A stretch of DNA of 64,000 bases from Tropicibacter sp. Alg240-R139. Its GTDB lineage: Bacteria; Pseudomonadota; Alphaproteobacteria; Rhodobacterales; Rhodobacteraceae. Location of the stretch: the NCBI RefSeq assembly GCF_900537075.1, contig NZ_UNRA01000008.1, positions 3 through 64,002 of the forward strand. The letters run 5' to 3'. Under the pieces are notes generated by a model, which was not told the origin of the DNA, did no database searches, and worked only from the letters and a program-made list of their open reading frames with translations. Below are positions 37,178-46,281 of the stretch, one piece after another. Every line of letters begins with the position of its first letter. Position 1 is the stretch's first letter. The position numbers were made by a program, and so were the translations under genes.

Positions 37178-38269
37178 ATGTCAGACACAACAGCACATCC
37201 CGAGCAGACCGCGACCTCGATCCCGCAGGCCAGACAGGCCGCGCGCATTCATGGACTGGATCTGTTGCGCGGTGTGTGCGCAATCTTTGTGGCGACCTAT
37301 CATTTTATGCTGTGGCAGGGATATGGAGAGGTCGAAAGCCTTGGCACCTTTCCCGTCTACACTTTCTTTGTGCTCTCGGCGCTGACGATTTCCCATATCT
37401 ACCAGCACAAGTTTTCCGAGGTGATCAGCAAGCGGGACCTCTATGTCTTCTTGTACAAACGCATGAGCCGGGTGTTGCCGCTGCTGGCGATTGTAGCTCT
37501 GGTCATGGCGCTGTTGCGGGTGGCGGTGAAGCCCGAGTTTGATATCGACGTGATCACGCGGTTCATCATGACCGCAACCGGGGCCTTTGCCTTTCACATG
37601 CCGGCCTTGATGTCCAACACCATTGGGGCTTGGTCACTGGGGATCGAGTTTGTCTTTTACATTCTGTTCCCGATCGTGGCTCTGCTGATGCCAAAGCAGT
37701 TGAACGCAAAGCTGTTCCTGGTTTTTGGTGCGTTGGTGCTGCTTCAGCTTGCTTCGATCCACAAGGTTCTGGCGTTCGAGCCCGAGTTTGCCTGGTACAG
37801 CTTTGTTATGCCTGTGACCTTTGCGCCTTTCTTTCTGGGCGGGATGCTCATTCTCTATTTCAAGAAGCGTGAACAGCGGGGGTTTGCCTTGGCGGCCATG
37901 GTCTGTTTGAGCGTGATGTCGTTCTGCTCGCTGATCACCCCGGTCCAGATCGGCAAGGACCCGGTTCTGTTCACCGCCTTGATGGGGTTATCCATTGCTG
38001 CGGTCTATTTCTCGTACAACTGCAAACTGTCCGGGATCGGCGAGAAGATCGCACATGAGGTCGGGCGGCTGAGTTATCCCTTGTATCTGACCCATTGGTT
38101 CAGCTTTCAGCTGGTATCGAAGCTGGGCGGGCACCTCGCGCTTGAGGGGGTTGCCCTCTGGGTTGTGTTCTTTGGTGTGGCGATGGGGGTTGCGCATGTG
38201 GCCAACATCCTGTGTGAGATGCCGATGCAGCGATACTTGAATGGCCGTTTGCGCCAGCGCAGCGGTTAA
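37178..38269 (+). CDS. Acyltransferase-3 family membrane O-acyltransferase
   Basis: The 363-residue protein has about ten membrane helices and the acyltransferase-3 N-terminal signature: IHGLDLLRGVCAIFVATYHF, with the conserved Arg and His, and a C-terminal YPLYLTHWFSF. Such OafA/ExoZ-like proteins add acetyl or other acyl groups to lipid-linked sugars at the inner membrane. It starts 3 bases after the preceding transferase. It is one of two such genes in this operon; the other is at 45065. Confidence 0.9.
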   Translation: MSDTTAHPEQTATSIPQARQAARIHGLDLLRGVCAIFVATYHFMLWQGYGEVESLGTFPVYTFFVLSALTISHIYQHKFSEVISKRDLYVFLYKRMSRVLPLLAIVALVMALLRVAVKPEFDIDVITRFIMTATGAFAFHMPALMSNTIGAWSLGIEFVFYILFPIVALLMPKQLNAKLFLVFGALVLLQLASIHKVLAFEPEFAWYSFVMPVTFAPFFLGGMLILYFKKREQRGFALAAMVCLSVMSFCSLITPVQIGKDPVLFTALMGLSIAAVYFSYNCKLSGIGEKIAHEVGRLSYPLYLTHWFSFQLVSKLGGHLALEGVALWVVFFGVAMGVAHVANILCEMPMQRYLNGRLRQRSG

Positions 38270-38327
38270 GTCAGTATGCGTGGATCGTTTACCCCCATGA
38301 ACACTCTATTGAAGGTGAGGCGCTAAC

Positions 38328-39263
38328 GTGTTGGTCGTTCGAAAAACCACCGTTTTGTGGATGGGCTTGTTCCTGATTTTTGCCATGGCAGGAATAGTCA
38401 TTTTGCCGGACACCGAGATCGACAACCTTCAGTTTCTGGGGTGGCAAGATGGGTTCTTCTCGCAGATGAACCACATCCAGTATTTTTACATCTGGTCAGA
38501 TTTCGAGCCTCTGTCACAGCTGAATGCGCATTTGGTCCGGTGGCTTCTTTATTACCCCATCTTTCATTTCGGCCCACATGACTACTTCTTTTATGCGCTC
38601 TATGCGGCGCCGATCTCGTTTCTGCTGGCGCGCCAGAAAATGTGGCTGGTGATTCTGATTTTGCTCTTGATGCCCTTTGCCTTGAGCTTGCGGTCGGGGC
38701 TGGCGGCCATCGGGTTGGTGAGCGTCTATTTTGTTATGTTCCACCGCCTTAACGCCGGGCTGGTGCTGACGTTTGGGGCGCTCTTGTGTGTCTTCAGCAG
38801 CGCCACCTTGCTGCAGGCGTCGATCTTCTTTTGCTACGTCGTCTACAAGCGTGGACTGCGGCTCAAAGAGGTCATTCCGCTTCTGATCATGCTGGCGTTT
38901 CTGGTGATCGGTGTCAGTGACAAGGTGATCGGTGCTTTGGCAGGGGATGTCGGGTATGTGGATGTCGGGGGAAGCAGCAATATTCTGATTGCTTACGTGA
39001 TGCGCGGCACCATCATTGTCAGCTTTCTGCACAACAACCCAAGGGCCTATGTCTATCTTGCGCTCCTTGTGGTCCTGCTGATCTATGTGGTCCGCCTGCT
39101 GATCAAACGCGGGGTCGTTCAGGGGATGCGCCGGGTGATGCTGTTGTGTCTGTTGCCTGGGTTCATACTGGAAGGGCTCGGTGTTGTTGCGGCCTTTCCG
39201 ATTGTGGTCTGGGCCTTGGTTCCAAAATACTGGCGTGGTTTGTCCGAGGAGAAACCCCTTTGA
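38328..39263 (+). CDS. Multi-pass membrane protein, probable Wzy/EpsG-like polymerase
   Basis: The GTG start at 38328 follows GAAGGTGAGG and gives 311 residues with about eight to nine hydrophobic helices and few other features. The order and short loops (FHFGPHDYFFYALY; LRSGLAAIGLVSVYF) fit EpsG/Wzy-type repeat-unit polymerases, which have little sequence conservation. It lies directly before the flippase gene, where a polymerase is expected, and no other polymerase candidate exists in this operon. Assignment rests mainly on topology and place. Confidence 0.6.
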   Translation: MLVVRKTTVLWMGLFLIFAMAGIVILPDTEIDNLQFLGWQDGFFSQMNHIQYFYIWSDFEPLSQLNAHLVRWLLYYPIFHFGPHDYFFYALYAAPISFLLARQKMWLVILILLLMPFALSLRSGLAAIGLVSVYFVMFHRLNAGLVLTFGALLCVFSSATLLQASIFFCYVVYKRGLRLKEVIPLLIMLAFLVIGVSDKVIGALAGDVGYVDVGGSSNILIAYVMRGTIIVSFLHNNPRAYVYLALLVVLLIYVVRLLIKRGVVQGMRRVMLLCLLPGFILEGLGVVAAFPIVVWALVPKYWRGLSEEKPL

Positions 39264-39337
39264 GCATTCCCGTCGCCTGGGTCGGCTGAGACCTCTGCAA
39301 GATATATCATCAAACGCTTTGAATTAGAGAACCATCT

Positions 39338-40819
39338 ATGAAATCCGCTCTGTCCGCCTCTGCCCTGATCAGCTTTGCCTTGCTGTTGGGGCGTCTCTCT
39401 GGGTTTCTTCGTGAAACTCTTTTGGCGGGGCGTTTGGGCACAACGGCCGAGGCAGACGCTGCGATCCTGATCCTGACCCTGCCTGATTTCATGGTGGGGC
39501 TGTTGCTGGCAGGGGGCTTCAGTGCAGCCCTTGTGCCAGTGCTCAAACAGCACAAGGGCACGGATCGGCTGTTTCTGACGCGCCGGTCGAGCCTGGTGAT
39601 CGCGTTGGGGTTTGTGGTGCTGGCGTTGTTGATCGCAGTGTTCGCCGAGCCGGTTATTCGCCTGTTCATCCCGAGGGTGGATTTTGCCGCGCTGCCGGAT
39701 TTTGTCCCGGGCTTCAACCTGAGTCTGATGGCGCTGCCGGTGGCGGCACTGATCGGGGTTTCAACCAGCTATCTCAACACCGTGGGCCGCTTTACCATTC
39801 CCAGCCTCAGCGTGCTGGTCTTCAACGGGACGATCTGTATCTATCTGGCGCTGCCCTTCGTGGACCCCGCCCAGCTTGTGGGCTTTGCCGGGGTGGTGCT
39901 GCTGGCGGCGGTGCTGCGGCTTCTGTTTCAGTTGCGTGCGATGCCCGAGACGATGCGCAAACCGACAGGCACCCCGCCGCCCTGGCCGCCGGGGCTGATG
40001 CGCAAATTTGTCGTGGGCACCCTGGGGTTCAGCGTCATCGTCGGTGCGGCCATCGTGTTCCGCTCGCTGCATGCCCTGAACGGTGAGGGGTATATGGCGG
40101 TTTTCAATTACGCTCAGAAACTGTTCGAACTGCCCGCTGCCCTGCTGATCGCGCCGGTGGTGATCGTGCTTCTGCCGACGCTTGCGGGGCTGGACCCCGC
40201 CGACACCGACACGTTCGAGGATTACGCCCGCAAGGGGATGCTGGCCGGTCTGACCCTGGCCTGTGTGGCCGCAGCAGCAGGCGGGCTGTTCATGCCCACC
40301 ATCGTGCGCATCATCTTTGAACATGGCGCCATGACGCCCGCGGAAAGCGCCCGCATTACCCAGACCGCGCGGGTGCTGGTCGCCGCTCTGCCGCTGTATG
40401 CGCTGTTGCAACTCAGCGCCACGGCGCTCAACGCCCAAGGGCGTCCGACCCTGATGATGATCAACAGCTTTATTGGTCTGGGCGCAGGCGTGGCCTTTTA
40501 CGGCGTTGTGCTCGCTTTGGGATGGGGCGAAAACGCGGCTGCCTCGGGCTTTGTCATGTTCCATATTGTTGCCGCCGCCCTGTGCATGGGGGCCACGTTC
40601 GGATGGGGGCTACCCAGCGGGGCGACGGTGCGGGCGGTGCTGTTCATGCTGGTGAAACTGACCCTGGGGCTGGCACCTTTTGTCTATCTGGCAACGGTGA
40701 CACCGGATATGCCGATCTGGCTGGGTTTTGCTTCTCTTGTGGGGGCCAGCTTGCTACTGACCGCAGTGAACCTGCCTTTGATCAAGCCTTTGATTAAGAT
40801 GAAGATCGACAGAAGTTGA
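39338..40819 (+). CDS. MurJ/MviN-family lipid-linked sugar flippase
   Basis: The 493-residue protein has about 14 membrane helices and the MurJ/MviN N-terminal pattern (LLLGRLSGFLRETLLAGRLG, then LPDFMVGLLLAGGFSAALVPVL). MurJ flips lipid II, but the position between the putative polymerase and sugar-modifying genes, and the number of flippase genes usually seen, suggest export of an undecaprenyl-linked repeat unit (Wzx role). A housekeeping murJ elsewhere in the genome would support that. Confidence 0.85.
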   Translation: MKSALSASALISFALLLGRLSGFLRETLLAGRLGTTAEADAAILILTLPDFMVGLLLAGGFSAALVPVLKQHKGTDRLFLTRRSSLVIALGFVVLALLIAVFAEPVIRLFIPRVDFAALPDFVPGFNLSLMALPVAALIGVSTSYLNTVGRFTIPSLSVLVFNGTICIYLALPFVDPAQLVGFAGVVLLAAVLRLLFQLRAMPETMRKPTGTPPPWPPGLMRKFVVGTLGFSVIVGAAIVFRSLHALNGEGYMAVFNYAQKLFELPAALLIAPVVIVLLPTLAGLDPADTDTFEDYARKGMLAGLTLACVAAAAGGLFMPTIVRIIFEHGAMTPAESARITQTARVLVAALPLYALLQLSATALNAQGRPTLMMINSFIGLGAGVAFYGVVLALGWGENAAASGFVMFHIVAAALCMGATFGWGLPSGATVRAVLFMLVKLTLGLAPFVYLATVTPDMPIWLGFASLVGASLLLTAVNLPLIKPLIKMKIDRS

Positions 40820-40823
40820 GAGA

Positions 40824-41750
40824 ATGACACGGATGGCGCAACAGGCTCTGGTGATCGGCTATGGTTCTATCGGCAAACGCCATGACGCGGTGCTGAGCGA
40901 GCTGGGATTGAGCACGGCCATCTACAGCCGCCGCGCCATCGACCATCCCTGCAGCTATCAATCGCTGGACCTGGCGTTGAGCGATTTTGCCCCCGATTAC
41001 GTGGTGATCGCCAACCGCACATCGGAACACCTCAGCACGCTGCACGCGCTGAAATCGCTGGGTTACGCGGGCCGCATCCTGGTGGAAAAGCCGCTGTTTT
41101 CCGAGTTGGACGACATCCCCGAGGGGATGGGGGACGCCATTCGCGTTGGGTATAACCTGCGCTTTCACCCGATCCTGCTGCGCCTGCGAGAGCTGTTGCA
41201 GGGGCAGACGATCTGCACCTTTCAGGCCTATGTCGGGCAGTATCTGCCGACTTGGCGGCCGGGCACGGATTACCGCGACAGCTATTCGGCGCGCGCCGAC
41301 GAAGGCGGCGGGGCGCTGTTGGATCTCAGCCACGATATCGACTACACCATCTGGCTTTTGGGCGGTTGGTCGCGGGTCACAGCCATGGGCGGCAAGACCA
41401 GCGCGCTTGAGATCGACAGCGACGATGCCTTTTCCCTGCTGCTGGACACCCCGCGCTGCCCGGTGGTGCATGTGCATGTGAATTACCTCAACCGCACCGC
41501 CCGCCGCGAGATCGTGGTCAACACCACCACCCGCACCTATGTGGCCGATCTGGTGGGCAGCCGGATCCTGATCGACGGTGCCGCCGATGATCAACCGATT
41601 GAACGAAACGAGACCTATGCCGCCATGCACCGCGATGCCATGGGGCCGGACACCGGGCTGTGCTGTACCGCGCCCCAGGGGCTGGCGCTGATGCGCCTGC
41701 TGGATGCGGCGCGGCAGGCCTCAATAGAACATGTTTGGATAACACCGTGA
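40824..41750 (+). CDS. Gfo/Idh/MocA-family sugar oxidoreductase
   Basis: The 308-residue protein has the N-terminal Rossmann motif VIGYGSIGKRH and the family's EKP motif (ILVEKPLFSEL), followed by the alpha/beta domain with GGGALLDLSHDIDY containing the catalytic Asp-His region. Family members oxidise or reduce sugars with NAD(P). Similar genes (PtmF-like) accompany legionaminate loci. It shares a 4-base GTGA overlap with the cytidylyltransferase that follows. Substrate unknown. Confidence 0.82.
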   Translation: MTRMAQQALVIGYGSIGKRHDAVLSELGLSTAIYSRRAIDHPCSYQSLDLALSDFAPDYVVIANRTSEHLSTLHALKSLGYAGRILVEKPLFSELDDIPEGMGDAIRVGYNLRFHPILLRLRELLQGQTICTFQAYVGQYLPTWRPGTDYRDSYSARADEGGGALLDLSHDIDYTIWLLGGWSRVTAMGGKTSALEIDSDDAFSLLLDTPRCPVVHVHVNYLNRTARREIVVNTTTRTYVADLVGSRILIDGAADDQPIERNETYAAMHRDAMGPDTGLCCTAPQGLALMRLLDAARQASIEHVWITP

Positions 41751-42436
41751 TACTTTCTTCGATTTGTGCGCGTGGCGGCTCTAAGGGCGTCAAGAACAAG
41801 AACCTTCGCATAATCGCGGGTCGCCCGTTGATTGCGCACACTGTTCAGCAGATCCTGGACAGTGGCCTGTTCGAACATATCGCCATCAGCAGCGACAGCG
41901 ACGCCATCCTTGACGCCGCAGGCAAGGCCGGGGCCGACATCCTGATCAAACGCCCCGATGAATTGGCCACCGACACAGCCGCCAAGCTGCCGGTGATCCA
42001 GCACTGTTTCCAGCAGGCCGAGGCCACAACCGGCAAGACCTTTGATCATCTGATCGATCTGGATGCCACAGCGCCTTTGCGGGCGGTGTCGGACATCACG
42101 GCGGTGGCCGACCTGCTGAAACAACCCGGCACCACCAATGTCATCACCGGGGCGCCCGCGCGCCGCTCGCCCTATTTCAACCTGGTGGAATGTGACGAAA
42201 ACGGCGTGCCAAGCCTGTCCAAGGCCCCCAAAGGCGCCGTGGTGCGCCGTCAGGATGCGCCGGAATGTTATGACATGAACGCCTCGATCTATGGCTGGAC
42301 GCGGGAGGCGCTGTTTGATCAGGCCTCGCTCTTTGAGCCGGGCACGCGGCTGCATGTGATGCCCGAGGACCGCTCGGTCGATATTGATAGCGAGCTGGAT
42401 TTCCAGTTCGTCGAAATGCTGATGAACGCGCGCTGA
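41747..42436 (+). CDS. neuA: NeuA/LegF-type acylneuraminate cytidylyltransferase
   Basis: The GTG at 41747 overlaps the previous stop (GTGA) and puts ICARGGSKGVKNKNLR at the N-terminus, giving 229 residues; the earlier ATG at 41660 gives 29 unlike residues. The motif, LDATAPLR and the C-terminal VDIDSELDF are those of CMP-nonulosonate synthetases. It activates the NeuB product with CTP. No signal peptide; cytoplasmic. Confidence 0.93.
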   Translation: MILSSICARGGSKGVKNKNLRIIAGRPLIAHTVQQILDSGLFEHIAISSDSDAILDAAGKAGADILIKRPDELATDTAAKLPVIQHCFQQAEATTGKTFDHLIDLDATAPLRAVSDITAVADLLKQPGTTNVITGAPARRSPYFNLVECDENGVPSLSKAPKGAVVRRQDAPECYDMNASIYGWTREALFDQASLFEPGTRLHVMPEDRSVDIDSELDFQFVEMLMNAR

Positions 42437-42451
42437 GCCGGGAGAGAGATC

Positions 42452-43216
42452 ATGTTGCAGGATAAGGTTATCGTCGTCACAGGTGGGGCCGGGCTGATCG
42501 GGTCGCGGTTCTGTCAGGCCATCGCCGATCAGGGCGGCATCGCCGTTGTGGCGGATCTGAACCTTGAGGCTGCGGAAAAGACCGCGCAAACCGTGGGCGG
42601 GGACACAGGCCGTGCCATCGCACTGAAACTTGACATCACCGACAAGGCCAGCCTTGAGGCCGGGATCGCCACGCTGCACGACCGCTTTGGCCGCATCGAC
42701 GGGCTGATCAACAACGCCTACCCGCGCAACAAGAACTATGGCCGCCGCCTGGAAGAGGTGGAATATGCCGATTTCTGCGAAAACATGTCCCTGCACCTGG
42801 GCGGTTATTTCCTGACCAGCCAGGTGTTTTCGGCCTATTTCGCCGAGCAGAAAGGCGGCGCAATCGTCAACATGTCCTCGATCTATGGCGTCATGGCCCC
42901 AAGGTTCGAGGTCTATGACAACACGCCCATGACCATGCCCGTGGAATACGCCGCGATCAAATCCGGGGTGGTGCATCTGACCCGTTATTTCGCCCAGTAT
43001 TACAAGGCGTCTGGCGTGCGGGTGAACACGCTCAGCCCAGGCGGGGTCGAGGACGGGCAGGCGCCATCGTTCCTGGCGGCTTATGCGCAGTTCTGCGGCA
43101 CCAAGGGAATGCTGGATGCCGATGATCTGACCGGCGGTCTGGTGTTCTTGCTTTCGGATCACGCGCGATACGTTACGGGCCAGAACTTGGTCATTGACGA
43201 TGGCTTTTCGCTGTAA
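42452..43216 (+). CDS. Short-chain dehydrogenase/reductase (PtmA-like position)
   Basis: The 254-residue classical SDR follows GGGAGAGAG. It has TGGAGLIGSRFCQAI, NNAYPR, the catalytic Ser in NMSSIYG and YAAIK with Tyr/Lys, and a C-terminal GLVFLLSDHARYVTGQNLV. In Campylobacter legionaminate loci an SDR (PtmA) lies in the same neighbourhood. The reaction is unknown. It sits between neuA and the NeuC-like gene on a tight spacing. Confidence 0.88.
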   Translation: MLQDKVIVVTGGAGLIGSRFCQAIADQGGIAVVADLNLEAAEKTAQTVGGDTGRAIALKLDITDKASLEAGIATLHDRFGRIDGLINNAYPRNKNYGRRLEEVEYADFCENMSLHLGGYFLTSQVFSAYFAEQKGGAIVNMSSIYGVMAPRFEVYDNTPMTMPVEYAAIKSGVVHLTRYFAQYYKASGVRVNTLSPGGVEDGQAPSFLAAYAQFCGTKGMLDADDLTGGLVFLLSDHARYVTGQNLVIDDGFSL

Positions 43217-43227
43217 GGGAGCGGGTG

Positions 43228-44367
43228 ATGAAGATCCATTACGTCACGGGCAGCCGCGCCGATTTCGGCCTGATGCGGCTGGTGTTGCAGCATCTGAACG
43301 CCCAAGCGGGTCTGGATGTCGCCTGCGTGGTGACCGGTCAGAACCTGCTGGAAAAATACGGCAACAGCCGCGCCGACATCGTCCAAAGCGGGCTGCGCAT
43401 CGCGCGCGACATTCCGGTGGAACTGAGCGGTCGTGATGGGGCCGAGATGGGCCAGGCACTGGCGCATGAACTGCTGGGCTTTCTCGATTGTTGGCAAGAC
43501 GACCGCCCCGATCTGGTGCTGGTTTTGGGCGATCGGGGCGAGATGCTGGCGGCTGCGCTGGCGGCTGTCCATCTGGGCATCCATGTGGCCCATATTCACG
43601 GCGGCGAGGTCTCGGGCACGCTGGATGAAAGCTTTCGCCACGCGATCAGCAAGCTGGCGCATTTCCATTTCCCCGCCAATGGTGACGCCGCCGACCGCCT
43701 GCGCCGCATGGGCGAGCAGGCAGATCACATCTGGACCACAGGCGCGCCGGGTCTGGTTGGGGTGAGAGAGGGCACCGCGCGCGACCCGAACTGGTTGCGC
43801 CAGCGGTTTGATCTGAAGGTCACCGGCGCCCCGGTTCTGGTGGTGTTTCACCCGGTGGTACAGCAGGCCGCGCAAGCCGCCGAGCAAACTGCGCAGATCC
43901 TGCAGCTGCTGTTGGAGCAGGACTGTCACGGGCTGATCATGCGCCCCAACTCGGATGCGGGTGCCGAGCTGATCGACCAGGAGCTGGATCGTTTTGCTGC
44001 CAGCCCGGAACACGGGGGACGCTTCCGCATCCTGGCGCATCTGGAGCGATCGGAATACCTGAATTGTCTGGCCAATTGCGATCTGATGATCGGCAACAGC
44101 TCGTCGGGGATCATCGAAAGCGCCAGCTTTGATCTGGCCTGTCTGAACCTGGGCGATCGTCAGAATGGCCGTTTGCGCAATGCCAATGTGGTGGATTGCC
44201 CGGACATCGATCTGAAACAGATGCGCGCGGCCTTTCAGACGGCGCTGACCTTGCAGCCCCCGTTTGAAAACGCTTATGGGGATGGCAAAACGGCTGAGCG
44301 GATGGCCAAGATCCTGCCCGATCTGCCGCTGACGCAAGAGACCCTGTCCAAGATAAACGCTTATTGA
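43228..44367 (+). CDS. neuC: NeuC/LegG-type hydrolysing UDP-sugar 2-epimerase
   Basis: Start taken at ATG 43228, seven bases after AAGGGAG (GTG 43225 is possible), giving 379 residues. The GT-B-like fold motifs VTGSRADFGLMR, LGDRGEMLA, HIHGGEVSGTLDE and GNSSSGIIES identify the hydrolysing epimerase family. These remove UDP while inverting C2, giving ManNAc or 2,4-diacetamido-2,4,6-trideoxymannose. The pathway context favours the latter (LegG). It is the missing link between the acetyltransferase and NeuB here. Confidence 0.92.
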   Translation: MKIHYVTGSRADFGLMRLVLQHLNAQAGLDVACVVTGQNLLEKYGNSRADIVQSGLRIARDIPVELSGRDGAEMGQALAHELLGFLDCWQDDRPDLVLVLGDRGEMLAAALAAVHLGIHVAHIHGGEVSGTLDESFRHAISKLAHFHFPANGDAADRLRRMGEQADHIWTTGAPGLVGVREGTARDPNWLRQRFDLKVTGAPVLVVFHPVVQQAAQAAEQTAQILQLLLEQDCHGLIMRPNSDAGAELIDQELDRFAASPEHGGRFRILAHLERSEYLNCLANCDLMIGNSSSGIIESASFDLACLNLGDRQNGRLRNANVVDCPDIDLKQMRAAFQTALTLQPPFENAYGDGKTAERMAKILPDLPLTQETLSKINAY

Positions 44368-44401
44368 ACGCTAAAACCCTTTGTTAGAGAAAGACCCTGA
44401 C

Positions 44402-45049
44402 ATGTCGCAGTCGCACAGCTCTATTCGGAAACCCAAAACCGCGACCGTGGTGGCCCTGCGCCTGTGCGATCTGTGCATTGCGGTGCCCATGGCGCTTTTG
44501 TTTGCCATTCCGATGTTGATTGCGGCACTGGCGATCTGGCTAGAGGACCGCGACAGCGTGCTGTTCAAGCAGATCCGGGTCGGGCAGGGGACACGCCCCT
44601 TCAAGATCTTCAAGTTCCGCACCATGTACACCGATAAAAGCCGGATGATGGGGGATGAACACAAAGGCGCACCCTCAGAAGAGGCGCGCGCGCAATTTCA
44701 GACCACATCGGCCAACGACAGCCGGATCACCAAGGTGGGCAAGGTGCTGCGCCCCACCCATATGGACGAGCTGCCACAACTTTTGAACGTGGTGTTGGGG
44801 CATATGTCGCTGGTGGGTGTGCGCCCTGACGTGCCGGTGCAAGAGGCCGATTACACGCCCGAGGTCTGGCAGGACCGCCACCTGCTGCGCCCCGGCATCA
44901 CCGGCTTTGCCCAGGTGGATTCCACGGTCGAGACCACCGAACAGCGCACCGCCCAGGATCTGCGTTGGGTGCGCAATGCTTCTGTCGCGGCTTATGTTCA
45001 AACTCTGCTCAAGACCGTGACCAAGGTTCTCAAACGCAACAGTCTCTGA
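44402..45049 (+). CDS. Initiating sugar-phosphate transferase (short PHPT/WcaJ C-domain type)
   Basis: From ATG 44402 the protein is 215 residues, one membrane helix near residues 20-45 and the catalytic domain: VLFKQIRVGQ, FKIFKFRTMY, DELPQLLNVVLGHMSLVGVRPDV and RPGITGFAQV. This is the PglC-like short form of polyprenyl-phosphate phosphoglycosyltransferases, which start a repeat unit on undecaprenyl phosphate. It probably initiates the polymer built by this operon. The TTG at 44381 is not a likely start. Confidence 0.93.
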   Translation: MSQSHSSIRKPKTATVVALRLCDLCIAVPMALLFAIPMLIAALAIWLEDRDSVLFKQIRVGQGTRPFKIFKFRTMYTDKSRMMGDEHKGAPSEEARAQFQTTSANDSRITKVGKVLRPTHMDELPQLLNVVLGHMSLVGVRPDVPVQEADYTPEVWQDRHLLRPGITGFAQVDSTVETTEQRTAQDLRWVRNASVAAYVQTLLKTVTKVLKRNSL

Positions 45050-45064
45050 AAGGTCCACGCCTGC

Positions 45065-46198
45065 ATGACCAGCCCAAAGACGCCAACGCCGAAGACCCCA
45101 CTACGGATTTCTTCCGAAGGCAAATACACTTTGGATCTCATGCGTGCGCTTGCGGCACAGATGGTGTTGTTGGGGCATATCTTCGGGATATTGGGGAGCA
45201 GCGCTGCTTTGCGGGACATCGCTGCCGTGCCGGTGGTGGTGTTTTTTGTCCTGTCGGGGTACCTCATTACACATTCAGCCGAGAACCTGCGGCACAGAGG
45301 AGCAGGGTTCCGGGCCTTTTTCATCTCGCGATTTTCAAGGATTTTCCCACCCTATCTGCTCTGCCTGTGTCTGATTGCCCTAGTAGATGTGACCATCGTT
45401 CGGACCGGGGTTTTCGGGGCGTATGAGTTTGCGCCGCAGGTGACGCTCAAGGAATTCCTAGGCAACATCTTCATGTTGCAGGTTCGCCCTGTGGTTGGGT
45501 CTGTAGGACGCGCGTTGTTGTGGGAGGTGAACCAGTTCGGGTCTGCGCGCCCGTTCTGGACGATCAGCTTTGAATGGTGGCTCTACATGAGTTTTGGCAT
45601 CGTCTTCTTTTTTCGCCATCAGTTGGGGCGGCCCTGGATTCTGCTTGCCCTTGGCATCTGCGGGGCGGTGCCGGCCTTGAACATCCTGAGTGAAAACGAG
45701 TTTTCCAGCGGATTGACATGGGTCTGGCTGGCGGGGGCAGGGCTCTATTACCTGAACAGACGATGGAACCCAGGGTGGATGTCCGCCCGAACCCTGTTGA
45801 TTATGGCCGGGATGTTCGCGATGTACGTGCTGGTCGATTACGCGGCCAACATCAAAAAGTTTTCCATGGTTGATGTCTATGATCTGAGCTTCATGGTTCT
45901 TTTGGTGCTCCCTGTCGCGCTGATGATCATCTACAGCCAATGGTTCCCCGGTCGTGCCCGTAGATGGGTGGTCGCGCCGCGGGTCGTGTCCTTTCTGGCA
46001 AGCTACTCCTATTCGCTTTATCTGATCCATTTCACGGTGATTGTTGTGGTCTCGCAGATCATGCCCGACGCATCCATCTGGATATCCGGAGCCTGCATGG
46101 TCGTGTCGGCAAATCTGGTCGCGATTTGCGTGGCGAGCGTCACGGAATTCAGATTGCACAACATCAGGGACCAGATGAGCCGTCGTTGGATCTCTTGA
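45065..46198 (+). CDS. Acyltransferase-3 family membrane protein (second copy)
   Basis: The 377-residue protein has LDLMRALAAQMVLLGHIFG near the N-terminus with the family's Arg and His, then about ten membrane helices and SYSLYLIHFTVI near the end. It resembles the gene at 37178 in family but not in detail, suggesting a different acceptor or acyl group. It closes the plus-strand operon that begins at 27394. Nothing notable follows in the 83 bases to the convergent transglutaminase-like gene. Confidence 0.88.
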   Translation: MTSPKTPTPKTPLRISSEGKYTLDLMRALAAQMVLLGHIFGILGSSAALRDIAAVPVVVFFVLSGYLITHSAENLRHRGAGFRAFFISRFSRIFPPYLLCLCLIALVDVTIVRTGVFGAYEFAPQVTLKEFLGNIFMLQVRPVVGSVGRALLWEVNQFGSARPFWTISFEWWLYMSFGIVFFFRHQLGRPWILLALGICGAVPALNILSENEFSSGLTWVWLAGAGLYYLNRRWNPGWMSARTLLIMAGMFAMYVLVDYAANIKKFSMVDVYDLSFMVLLVLPVALMIIYSQWFPGRARRWVVAPRVVSFLASYSYSLYLIHFTVIVVVSQIMPDASIWISGACMVVSANLVAICVASVTEFRLHNIRDQMSRRWIS

Positions 46199-46281
46199 AC
46201 AAGCGAGGCCGCAAAGGTACTCAAGCGTAACAATCTGCTACGAGATTTCTTTTCCATACCTGCTGGTTAACCCGTTCCTGA

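Noticed and set aside
39338-40819. Housekeeping peptidoglycan flippase MurJ
   Set aside because: The family match is real, but position inside a polysaccharide operon favours a repeat-unit flippase; kept as family name only.
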